A stretch of DNA of 64,000 nt from Coleophoma eucalyptorum (lineage: Eukaryota > Ascomycota > Leotiomycetes > Helotiales > Dermateaceae). The notes below the pieces were generated by a model. The model had not been told where the DNA came from. It saw only the letters and a program-made list of their open reading frames with translations, and did not search any database. Each line of letters opens with the position of its first letter. Within the stretch, counting starts at the first letter, position 1. The stretch covers positions 1,302,001 through 1,366,000 of the forward strand of contig JALRME010000007.1 in NCBI GenBank assembly GCA_026120035.1, in the 5' to 3' direction. A program made the position numbers and the translations under genes. Shown piece by piece: positions 43,973-55,208 of the stretch.

Positions 43973-46900
43973 GGTGTGGACGGGAGAGGATTATGAAAAT
44001 CCCTAATGGTTTATATCTGCTCCATCCTCCACAACACACAGCGCAGAGTGAGGGTTGTAAACTCGGAGAGAACCAAGGTCAAGTAGACGCTGAGGAGTTG
44101 GGGTGGAGATAGCGAGGGGAAATCGAGAACGAGATGAAGGATGGAGAAAGGCGAAAGTCGATGAGACGAGTGGAGCAGGATTGTCGCTTGATTTCAAGGT
44201 TGTGAACGATCCTAGCTGCAATTAATGGAGAGCTACCCTTGTACCCCAGGGATGTTGGTGGATCAGAAGCCGGGTTGGTTCCAGTTATCTTTAGCAGGCT
44301 ATATAGTCGAGCAGATTTCTCCTCACAGCACTGCTTGGGGTTTCAGAGATAGATGCAAGCGACGGCTGCTGGTGAGAGGGGGTATTAATGTAGGGATAAT
44401 GCTATCGATGCTGATGGATGGACCGGCACACCGCAACAGCACGACTCAGCAACTGGCGGTCGACGTGGGAAAAATTAGGAAGAGGAAACAAGTGGCAGAC
44501 GGGCAGAGAAAAAGGATGAAATAAAGTCGAGCAGGAAGGAAAGAGGCGTTTCAGCTTGGGATAACCTGCCTTCTCATTTACATTGATTGGCACTTTGCGC
44601 TGCGTGTGCAGACCGCACCGTGCTGTGCTGCTGCAATCTACTCTATTCCCGCTCTAGCCCCATCACAGCATCGCCGCATGGCAGCATTGGCATTGGCAGG
44701 TCGCCCGGGCGGCAATCTTGGATGGCGCTGGGGCGACGAGCGTAAATTGTGCCGTACTGGACGGTATATGAGTGGATACCCTGCCTACACGCGAGATCAC
44801 TTTCTGCAGCTCCAGCAGGCAAGTCAAGGCAAGTCAAGGCAGGTCAAGGCCGGTCAGGCCCAGTTCAGCCAAGTTTCGTCGCCGCGATCACAGTAGTCCC
44901 CCCTCCTAGCGGGACATGCACAACTTAGTCCCAGCGACAAAAACCGGCTTTGTCCTGCGACCGAGTATCCTCAAACCCTCTTGGCCCATACAGAAGGCCA
45001 GACTGCTCAGCATGCTCAGCATGCACAGCACTTCGCTTAATCTAATTCCAGCTTGGGCGCAGCTGCGGTGCTGCTGCACACTGCCACTGTGGCAAGCACC
45101 CCTTCCATTCCACCTACAGAAATAGCGACGTGGGGTTGTATTTACAGTTCTGTAGGGGGTTTGCAGTGGGTGTGGTGGTGTGCATTGTGCGGTGGGAATG
45201 GCGCTCTTGTGGCTGGTGATGGTCGGCCTGAAAAGGGCGGGAAGAGCAAGATATGCGCCTCCTCATTCAAACCGGCGGCAAATGCCCAAGCAACCACTGC
45301 TTGTCACATCGCCTTGTCTGACTATAATCCCGAAGCAACAGAGTGGACACTTATAGCCGCAACGACATCCTTCCAGCCGATCGTGATGTCAGTAGGCCGT
45401 AGTTCAATTCATCTTTCCATCGCATCATGGTTTGAGAAGGAGCCCCTTTTTCCCGTTCCTCCGTTTAGTAGATGGGATGAATGATTTACCTCAAGGCCAT
45501 AGCGTATGCGCGCAAGATCGGGCAAGAGAGATGGACAGGTTGGGCAGGTTGGCAAACCAAGCCGAAACAACGGTCGGCCGGTCGGTGAGCATGTGCTAAC
45601 TCGTAAGGTCGCTGAGGAATTCGTGCTTGATTCACACTTGCTCGTCGAACAATAGTGTTGTGGGTTCTGTGAGATAAGATGGTCCGAGATCACGATCGTC
45701 CGAAGCTCTCCCTAGCGGGCCTGTCCTTGCCAGCCCAAACCGACGCCGCAGGATAACCCAAGGACGGCAGCGAAGAAACTTGCTAGTTTTTTCTCACTAT
45801 GAGTTCAGTATGACGTTGGCTGTCAATGGGAAGGCATGCCCTGACGTGCCGGCCTTTTTCGTAGAATTGTTTCAGCTCCACGATGCTGGATCAGAGCACC
45901 GATGGAAAGCTACGGCAGAGAAATAAGGATGTGCGACGACGCGTACAGTGGTGGAAGATTACTCACCTCTCTAACCCTTTCTCCAATGCTCTGCACAGCA
46001 TCACTTAGTTGGAAGCCATTTCATTCGACCCTTGATGAAGTGGTTGGGACCCTCTGCTTTTTCGCGCGCCGGGAGCTAAGAAGTCGAAGCAGCCCCTAGA
46101 ACGCACCACTTACAGCGCAAAGGGTCTAGATTAAGCTCCTAGCATCGAAGTGCGATTGACTCTAGCACCGCTTGGTGTGGTTGCGACTTACGTGGTCTTA
46201 CTTCCAAAAGAACTTTGTTGCAACATGTATGCTGCAGTACAACCCAAGCATTGTTACTACTGTCCTATACTTTGAACTACTTGTTGTCGATTTCAAGCCC
46301 CTCCCGGTTGCAAAGCCTTCAATACTACCTTGCTGAACTGCTGCACAGCGCTGCGTTGCGTATCAGTACATACTTGGTCGAAACTACTGCATGCAATCCT
46401 GCAGATCTGCGCAATCCTGAGTTTCCGCTTTTGCTCTCCGTGGGGAACTGTTGCGATGGAGGGATGATCACACGCAAGCGCTTGTGAGACCTTTGACTCT
46501 TGTGTCTTACTTAAGAATATCGCGATAAAGTATGTCAAGCGGGCTTATGATGTTGCAGTTTTATGTTCATGCCAACTCTCCCGTGCGTTCTCTGAGCACT
46601 GGTCCAAACTCTCTATCGCCACGTTTTGTTCTAGCTTGCTGCGTATAGAAAGTCCTATACTTTGAATGCACCTTCTTGCTTCTTCGCGGCTTGCGAATGC
46701 AAAGTGGTGATGTCACTGATGATGAATCACGATTTCGTTTTTATGTTCTGGCGCTGTTAAGTTGGCAGCCTCCTCAACGATCTGCGCACGCACATGTGAT
46801 CCAATCTATTAAGCTTCTTTCGCTGTTTGTACAATGCCCGTGATTGGAAAATGAGCCAACTTTGTTGGGTGTTCGAGATCTGCGCAGTCCGGTATCTTTC

Positions 46901-49900
46901 ATTGTCCAATGTTCCTCATCCAATGAATTCTACCTCGGCGTCAAGAATTGTCATTGTAGGCAAGTATGGGCTTATAATGAACTCTTTTCGTAGTCTTTGG
47001 GCCTCTAGATTCGGCAAACCGAGTAGGCCCAGATTGAAGGGGCACAAAAAGCGTATCTCTGTCTTTCTGGTCCTCTCACAATTCCTGCCTTAATCCTGTT
47101 CTGATTGTATAGTCCATCGTCCTATTCTTGCTAAAGTTTGTAAGCTGTAGATAAGAATATACTGCACAGTAAGAAGAACAGGGAAATCATATTTTATTAT
47201 TATTTTATTTGTATTTCCCCCACGCTTCAGTCACAACTTACAGTAGTCACTGAGGCTATCATAATGAACAGCCAAGGCTTTACTCATATTTTTCTCACTA
47301 GATGCCCTGTTATGTCATTCCAACTATCTTTATCTGCAGTCTAGATATCTTACCTCACCTTCCCAACATTCATAATAGTGCATATGAGTTTCAGGTTTCT
47401 AATATTCCTTGCGCTTCAAATTTAGTTGCGGGGTTATATCTTTGTTGTTCCTTCTATAGCGTCAGCCCTACGCCTAGGGAAGACCTTGTTATCAAGAAGG
47501 GTTTATTTGGAGCTCTTTTGGGCGAACTTGTAGTAAGCAAAGCACATGTTCTTACGACCCCAAAGACAGAAGCGGTCAAGACTAGTGTCAAAGGAAGGAG
47601 TAAGAAGGAGTAAGACAACCTTTAGAATTTTTACGCGCGTGCCCATTCTATTCGTTATACCCAACATCAGCCGCAAGTTGGTCTTGTAAGGGTTTAAATG
47701 CAATCTGCTTATACATCTCGAAATCTTTTAGTTTAAATACATTTCTCGCCATTTATTGCCATTCTCTTCTTTGCTGCTTTTGATATCAATCAGGATCCTC
47801 TCTCGGCGTCTGAGACATTGCCAGATCTAAATTGGCTCGTATCTGCTGTGCCGTTAAAGTCTTCCCCAACTACGCCGTTTATGTCTTGCAACTTCATTAA
47901 GCCATCTAAGACCCCTTTCGCCATGTTCTCTCGTAATTTCGATCACTTTTGAGGGCTCGACACTATTGACTTCTTCCGCTGATTTTGAATTGTTGCACGT
48001 CGACCTCTTCCGATCGCTTCCGTCCTAGATTCATGCTGTATATCATTGATGCCTCAACAGTGACTTCCTATCCACTAACCAGCTCTGAATGGTGACACTC
48101 CCAACCCATGCCCCATCAACTTCCGCCACCGAATAGTTTGTTGCACATCGACGTCTTCCGCCCTCGCTCAAGTACCACGTCCTACAGTGGCACTGTAATG
48201 CCCGTTTCGCAATAAAGCATTCCGCGACCAGGTTTCGTGTTGTTGTGCATCAATGTCTTCAACTTTGGCTTCCGCTCGGCAGGGCTGGGTGATCTTCGTA
48301 AACATGAGCCGCTTCCGTCCGTCAAAGCTTTGTTGCCTGTCGGAACCTTTAGCGTGTCTACTGCCCTGGCTTCTTCATTTTGTTGCCGCCAGTTGCCGAA
48401 TCTTTGCGATGGGTGTCGCCCAGAATCGCCTTAAGCGAGCGAGTATCAACAGTGATGCAGGGTTGTGGTACCACAGCTTTGATCTTTCTTACTAAACCAT
48501 TCTCTGGGGTTGCGATCTTGTCGGATGTCGATTTCCAGTCAATATTAAATGTCACCCCCTCGCTCATATGACATTCTAAATCTGGCTCTGCCTTGCTGTC
48601 TGACAGCATTTATCTGTACGATATTATATCACTTGTCGTTTTTCGTCTTCGGCGGAAAATAAAAAGTCCAACAGCTTGCATGCTTGAACTGTCTGCACTG
48701 TCTGTACTGTCTGTACTGTCTGTACTGTCTGCACTGTCTGCACTGTCCCAACGACACTCATCCAGGTGCCTCAAGTCTTAATCCCTTTCGGCTGTGAAGT
48801 ATCAAGAGGCGAAGTCTACTTTCTTGCCTACTTTCTTGCCTGGCCGAGGCACTGTATACCAAGGTCTTGTCCACTTCAGTGCTTCATCTCAAGCTACGGA
48901 GTATGCTTGACAACAGATTCCCCGCAGTTGGGCAGGGTGGATATCAGTTCCGATTATCAATCTATGTGTTCTCTCTGGTCGCGTCCGATCCTCGGGTTCA
49001 ACGAGCATGGGGTACCAGTTTGAGTAGAGCGGCCTGCTCGGCATCGGAAGATCGCTACCTGGCCACACACACCAAAAAAGGTCCAACCCCGATGATGATA
49101 AATAGTCTCAACAGCAAGGAAAATTAACTCTTGTGCGAAGTAGGATTTGGGGAAATTCACAAACTCAAGTCCAACTCGGAGACCCCGAGGACTTTCAGCC
49201 GTGCCTTGCGAATTCTTTAGGTTTTCTACACCAACTCTCATCTTGTGCAAGGGCGCGACGAGATAGTCCTCCGAAGACCAACAGATATTTTTGAAGATAT
49301 GGATCACATGAAAATCATAGTGTAGGACTTGAGAATGCCACCAACGCAGTGCTGATCTGCGAGAGCGGAAGGCTGAGAGGCTGCGAGGCTTCAAAAGTGC
49401 AGTCTGTCTCTTTTGCCGCACGGCTTGGCTTTACGCTGCGAGTGCGAACGCGAGCATATACGGAGGCGGTATGGTATGTAAGAGATAGATGGAAGGCTTC
49501 ACTAAATGCACTGCATGTGTTCCTGCTGCCGTGTACCGCCCACCAAGCGCGATGGCACTTGAAAAAGCTCCGGCTTTCATGTCGAGTGCTCGTGCATAGA
49601 AAAAGGAACAAATGAAAGCGTTCTAATATAAAATAACAATAACACGTCTTATGGATTCGTCGAGACAACCTTCTCCACATTCCACAATGAGGCTGTAGAA
49701 GAATGAGGCAGGGACTGTGTCTCTATTGAGCTCGAGTTTCCGCACCACCAAGGCTACAAACGAAGAAAGGTAACGCAGCTGTCCTTATCGGACGCGATTG
49801 AAAGCCTCAAGATGCGCCCCGCTACTGTACCTTGAGTGGCTCGCGAGCTTCTCCTTATCAGTGGAAGCTGTCCGTTAGCTCAGTCACTCTAAGCAGCCGA

Positions 49901-50821
49901 CGGCAAGCAAGCTCGCAGTCGGAACTAGAATCAGCGAGAGCGGAAGAGCAAAAGCAAGCAAGCAAGGTACGTGAGAAGGTACGTGCGTGCGTGCGTGCAA
50001 TACTGTGAACCATGATAACCAAAGTGAGGCACACAGCTTCGCCAATGATTGCATTATTGCCATTCATCCAGATAACCAAGAGTCATGAAGAATAAGACGA
50101 ACGGCGAACAGAGGTGGACAGGCCAAGATAAATACTAAATCTTTAATAACGCGGCTGCAAGATGCTTATCAGACGAGCAAAGTCACACGACCGAAGTTAC
50201 TCGAAAAAGGTAATAGATAGAGAAATAGATAACGGTCGTGGGAGATCGAGGCCCGCGCCTGCACTGTAGCAACAGCTTCGATGATGACTGCAAGTCTAGA
50301 GACTGGAGACTGGCGTTGGAGGGCAGCGAGCCAGGGAGGATAGCGGGCACGAGTGAGGGAGTGTCGAGGCGATCCGACCACTAAACGGCGTCCCTAAGCT
50401 GTGAGCGAATCACTGCAGCTCCTGGGGCCTCCCCTCCCCACACGCTTCTACTAACAGGCTGGCACGCTCTGGAGACCTGCGTGCTGTCGCCAATCACTGC
50501 CCGGCCGTCAGTAATGGATGCACGCGGGCTTCTCCACACCTACTGATAGCCACCACAGCTCGCTATTCGTCCTGGCTGATTGCATCCACCAACCAACCGA
50601 CACCCTCCGACGCGGCTACGCCATAGGATAGGTAGCCGTCCAAAGTCAATAATGCAACCAGCACTACCACTCCCAACCCAATCCATACCCCTCTTTGGTC
50701 AGATACCAGACTCTCTCGAAAGTTTTGGAGAGTGCAAGCTTCAGCACTCGCCCAGGCACACACAGGAAAACCACGAACTGGACGCCTATATATCCATGTA
50801 TCTCTTCGCGGAGCCGTCAAG
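43973..50821. other. 6.8-kb region without a convincing gene, upstream of pro1
   Basis: Shared upstream space of two divergent genes. Open frames are short, overlapping and motif-free on both strands. Low-complexity elements include a 10-bp tandem (ggcaagtcaa, about five copies, 44819-44870) and the 9-bp minisatellite at 48687-48747. There are also three loose copies of a gttgcacatcgacgtcttccg-like sequence (near 47991, 48140 and 48241) and GTGC tetranucleotides near 49982-49998. A long leader or non-coding transcript is possible. Confidence 0.4.
48687..48747 (+). repeat. 9-bp minisatellite, about 6.8 units
   Basis: Tandem copies of ACTGTCTGY (actgtctgc / actgtctgt). Within an open frame it would encode Leu-Ser-Val/Ala triplets, but no gene is supported here. 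Confidence 0.85.
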
Positions 50822-53475
50822 ATGGAGACCATAACAATTCCTTCTCCATCAGCCTTCTTATCGTCGCCGGTCCTCGAGTCCCCAACCAAACCACCACCTC
50901 CGCCAGCGCCGAAGCGCAAACCCACACCCACGAAACCCGCTGCGAGTACATCCAAAAAGGCAAATGGAGTTATCAAACCCAAGCAGTCTAAGAGTCGCAA
51001 TGGTGAGTTTGAAAGTCCTGTGTCTAGCTTATCGTAGCTACCATAAGACGGCGCGCTGGCAGACGGGCAAATTGCTGATGAAGGTCTACAGGCTGCATAA
51101 CCTGCAAATCCAAACGTTTAAAGTGCGACGAGACCAAGCCAACTTGTCAGCAGTGTCATAAGCGGAGTGTGCCTTGTGGAGGATATAAGAAGGATTTTAA
51201 ATGGAGGCCGTTTGAGGAAGCTACCTTCTCCAACAAGCCTGCCGTCGCACCAGCGGCGCCGGGAAAATTTAAAGGAGGTCAGGGCCAACCTACACCCGTC
51301 TACAACCACCTACTGACTTCTGCAGATTCTTTAGATGTAACTAAACCACCCGATATCAAAGATGGAGACAGTCCTTCGAATTCAGAGGCCTCCTCTACGA
51401 GCCCCAAAGCCGACGAGGCCATGCAGAAACCCTTCTTTAGCACTGGCGCTCCCTCACCTAATAACTTTTCTATGCCTTCCGATTTTCCTGATCCTATGTT
51501 TATGCATCCGCCAATGCTCTTTGACCTGAGTACACCGCCATATGTGCGCGAACAGGGACGGCAGCGATTCGAAGCCGACCAAGTCACCAGCAGCCTGAGT
51601 AGCATGTTTGAGAATACTAAAACCCCACCACAGGGGAATACAAGATCCAACTTCTCAGGACAGTCGCCGCGACTGATTGATCTTTTACTGCCCGGATCCG
51701 AACTGAATGCGCGGCCGGAGAACTTTTCGGCTAATATGCCTCCGATGATCGATCCAGCGCTGGATAATCATTTCCCAATTATGGATATGCCTCCGCATGA
51801 TAGTCTACTAGATGATGATGTAGAGGAGATTATCAGGGAGCCTCAGATGTTCGATACAGAGATTATGATGGCTATGCGCCCTCCGATGCCTAATATGACC
51901 ACGAGTTCGCGGTCCTCAACTATGTCGCCCAAGTCGGCCCGAGATGACCCTTTTAATAAGCTGTACCGACAGCCTGATGTTCAGGCTGGAAGCCCAGAGA
52001 TGTTGATGCTGAGGTTTGACAAGCAGACCTGTGGAATTCTGTCGGTGAAGGATGGACCTACTGAAAATCCTTGGAGAACTTTGATCTGGCCGCTTGCTCG
52101 GGATTCCCCAGCTCTGTATCATGCAATAGCATCTATGACGGCTTTCCATACTTCCAAGGAGCGGCCTGCACTACGAGTTGACGGCATGGAACATATGCGA
52201 AGCAGTATCAGGTCTTTGGCTACGGGCATTGACAAGATGAGGACGGATACCGCATTAGCAACAACGTTAGTCTTGGCCTTCTCCGAGTCGTGGGACCAAC
52301 ACATCTCAACTGGCATTGAGCATCTTCGAGGTGCGAAGATACTGGTCAATCAGGCGCTCATCAAGCATAATAAGCGGAATCTGGTAGGCGATGACTTGGC
52401 GCGACTGAAATTTCTGTGCAACACTTGGGTTTATATGGATGTCATTGCTCGACTTACTTCGGTGGATAACGATGAATTCACGGATTTCAATAATTTGCTT
52501 GCGCCATTATACTTCGGCAACAATACCGAGATTGACCCGTTGATGGGCTGTGCCTCTACACTTTTCCCACTTATTGGACGCGCAGCAATGCTTTGTCGGA
52601 GGGTCTGCCGGACAGAGTCCAACTCCATTGCTGTCATCAGTCAAGCGAACCAGATTAAAGAGAGCATTGAGCAATGGCAACCTGGTGATTCTTTCGAACG
52701 ACCAGAAGATCCAACTTCGGAGATTCAGCATGCTCTGCAGACCGCTGAAGCGTATCGCTATGCTACACTGCTTTATTTACACCAAGCAGTTCCCGAGATT
52801 CCATCTTTGACCTCGGCACAATTAGCCAAGAAAGTTCTTGTCTATCTCGCAACCGTTCCACTTTCATCACGTCTAGTCATTGTTCAAATTTACCCGCTTC
52901 TGGCAGCTGGCTGTGAAGCGTGGGAGAAAGAAGATCGCCAGTGGGTGGAAGAGCGGTGGCAGAGCATGGCGCAGAGGATGTGGATTGGCAACATCGATCG
53001 ATGCTGGGAGGTCATACAAGAGGTATGGAATCGACGAGATACAGTTGAGCGACAGCGGGAGCAAAAACAGCGTGATCGAGCTAGTCTGAGACCGGGAGAG
53101 CGAATGATGCACAGCGAGAGCTCGAAACGGAAATTTGAGGAAGAGATGGCTTTGGAAGGACTTGGTCTTGAAGGAGTGAGCTTTGAGGACATGCTGAACT
53201 GCAATATGCCGATGCAGATCAATAAGCGGCAGAGAAGTAGTGTGAGTGGCGCACCAGCGTCGGCGAAGAAGAGGGTGGAGCCTATTACTGAGGAGATGGA
53301 CCCTGAATTAACCATCAGAGGGCGGCTGCACTGGGTCGGTGTGATGAAGGATTGGGAATGGGAGAGTAAGTTATCTTTTTCACGTCCATGTTCGCATTTT
53401 GCAAATCCAATTTATAACAAGACTGGTATTGAACTTCAAACTAACTTCCCAAACCCATCAGTCCTCCTAGGATAA
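50822..53475 (+). CDS. pro1: PRO1/NosA-type Zn2Cys6 regulator of sexual development
   Basis: Exons are 50822-51002, 51092-53365 and 53462-53475, giving 822 aa. The N-terminus (METITIPSPSAFLSSPVLES) leads to a Pro/Lys-rich basic stretch, then SKSRNGCITCKSKRLKCDETKPTC. The zinc cluster is C62-X2-C65-X6-C72-X6-C79-X2-C82-X6-C89, directly followed by GGYKKDFKWRPFEE, which I associate with the PRO1 (Sordaria), ADV-1 (Neurospora) and NosA/RosA (Aspergillus) group. These regulate fruiting-body development and cell-fusion genes. A disordered Pro/Met-rich middle precedes a Fungal_trans_2-type domain (about 400-720) and a bipartite basic stretch (KRQRSS, KKRVE). The end, IRGRLHWVGVMKDWEWEILLG, is typical. 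The last four residues come from a 14-nt coding exon. The first intron splits N60/G61 just before the cluster. Orthology is from memory of the motif and is not tested. Confidence 0.85.
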
Positions 53476-53945
53476 ACACCCAAGCCACCAGCCCACCGCT
53501 CAGTCCGACTACTATCTCTTTCTCTCAACGCCAACAAGCCACCGCCCCAAACTCCCGAGGAGGCAGTCCTTCTTCTCTTATCACGTACTCTCCCGCTGTC
53601 GGCAGAATGCTCCCGTCCTTGGTTCAAGAAAGCTTCAAAAGAGTTCGCCCCTCTGTGCTCCGTCTCAGGATCTGGGAATCGTGTAGATGGGCGGGGTGCA
53701 CGCTCTTTATCCTCTCTGCTTCCGTCCTCATTGAGGGTCGAGCTGGTGGAGAAATTGGAGGACGACGCATTCACATGTCTTATTCCGGTTTCATGAATCG
53801 AACTCGATTGAGGGCTTGACTGTGCGGGAATTCGTTGCCGTTGGTCAGCTGCGGATGCTGATCTGGTTGACGAGATGGTCGCCGTGGATGTAGAGGATCC
53901 CTCGCGTTTGAGGGTTTTGCGGATGGCACTCTTGAAGAAACCCAT
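53436..53945 (-). CDS. Hypothetical 169-aa basic, Ser-rich protein overlapping pro1
   Basis: A single-exon minus-strand ORF whose 3' end covers the terminal coding exon and part of the last intron of pro1. It starts MGFFKSAIRKTLKREGSS, an amphipathic basic helix that could bind membranes or target an organelle. A Ser/Thr/Gln/Arg-rich disordered body follows, with a more structured-looking patch (RFPDPETEHRGANSFEAFLNQGRE) and a basic cluster (RDKRRR). The upstream sequence is T/C-rich, as in a 5' leader. No family is recognised. The composition and the good start context favour a real gene over a shadow, because there is no strong coding frame opposite most of it. Confidence 0.5.
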   Translation of the reverse strand: MGFFKSAIRKTLKREGSSTSTATISSTRSASAADQRQRIPAQSSPQSSSIHETGIRHVNASSSNFSTSSTLNEDGSREDKERAPRPSTRFPDPETEHRGANSFEAFLNQGREHSADSGRVRDKRRRTASSGVWGGGLLALRERDSSRTERWAGGLGVYPRRTDGFGKLV

Positions 53946-55173
53946 CTTGGCTCTTCGTCTCTTTTTATTTCTTTTATTTACTTAACGGTAGCGGGGATGG
54001 TTGGAACGATGAATTGGATTTGGCTGGGATCGGTATGCCGGTGTGATGGTATGGGTGGAGCAAAAACGAAGGAGGAGCGTGAAATTGGGTATGAGCGATG
54101 CTTATGATCTTTTTGTTGGCTGCTTGCTTTTTCTGAGGGTGTTGGCAAGCGTAGGCGTTTCGGAGATCTTTCTTCGTGTCTTATTTTATCTATTCGCGCT
54201 CCGAGGGGGTATAAGGGGTATCTTTTGGGGCTCTTGTAGACTTTCTTTCTATTCTCTGTATTCTCGTTCCTCTCTCTCGGAAACGATTTGGCGGGGTCGG
54301 TATAGGTGGTTTGGACGGTGGATTGATGATAGACAAGAAAGAGCTTGAGCTGGGTCGAGTTTTTTTGAAATGAGAGAAGCAAAACCAATTCAAGGTTCTA
54401 CTAATGTAGCAGATTCGCTGCGTGCGTGTCTGTCTTGGAAAAATAAATGCTTGTTAATCTAAATCCGATTATGTGATCAAACTGAATGTCTGTCCCTGTG
54501 CCGTGTGCGCGCCCTTGCGGTAAGAAGCTCCGGTTTGCTTGAGAAATATTTTGACTCTGCGTTCCGAGGACTGACGTGAGTTCAGTAATCCCTTTTATCT
54601 CCCGTTTTGCCGTGTTTCTTTTGGCTCTTCCAGTCTTTTCCTTCCCTTCTTATTGCTGAGCTTGTCGAGCGGGTGATGATGCTGCTGCTATATTACTGGC
54701 GTGGTCAGATGATGTGACTTCGAGCGTTATGTCACTGAGACAGCCAGCTTGCGCGGTAGCCGAGGGTGGTTTGCGGGACACGACAGGATGGGTTGACACC
54801 GAGTAGGCGTCGGAAGGAGATCCTTTGCTCTTTGAGGGAAAGACGACTTTCTGGTATTGATGTAAAAAAAGAACGACGAATGGTTGATGGATCTCTTGGT
54901 AGTTATTTTTTCTTAGAGTTGAGAGAGAAGGCTTGTTCCTTCAGAATCCTCCTCGGAAAACAAAAGGAATGAAAACAAGATGTGTTGTCTTGGGATAGGA
55001 GGGGATGTTTTATTTGAGAGAGGGAAGGAAGGTAGTGAGAAGAAGAAAATATAATAAAATAAATAGATGGAGGAAGGGAAAGGATCTGGGAAAATGAGGA
55101 AGATGGGCCTTCGTAGATTGTTATAAGCATGAATTACCCACTTGCCTACCCAGCAACATGTCATGACTAGAGA

Positions 55174-55174
<1 letters not shown>

Positions 55175-55206
<32 letters not shown>
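55175..55206 (+). repeat. (CA)16 microsatellite
   Basis: Uninterrupted CA dinucleotides of 32 nt, followed by three CAGGCA units. A likely length-variable marker. Confidence 0.9.

Positions 55207-55208
<2 letters not shown>

Noticed and set aside
48957..49421. 154-codon minus-strand frame with some protein-like segments
   Set aside because: No motif, no clear promoter, and it competes with other frames. It is left as unsupported and worth only a homology search.
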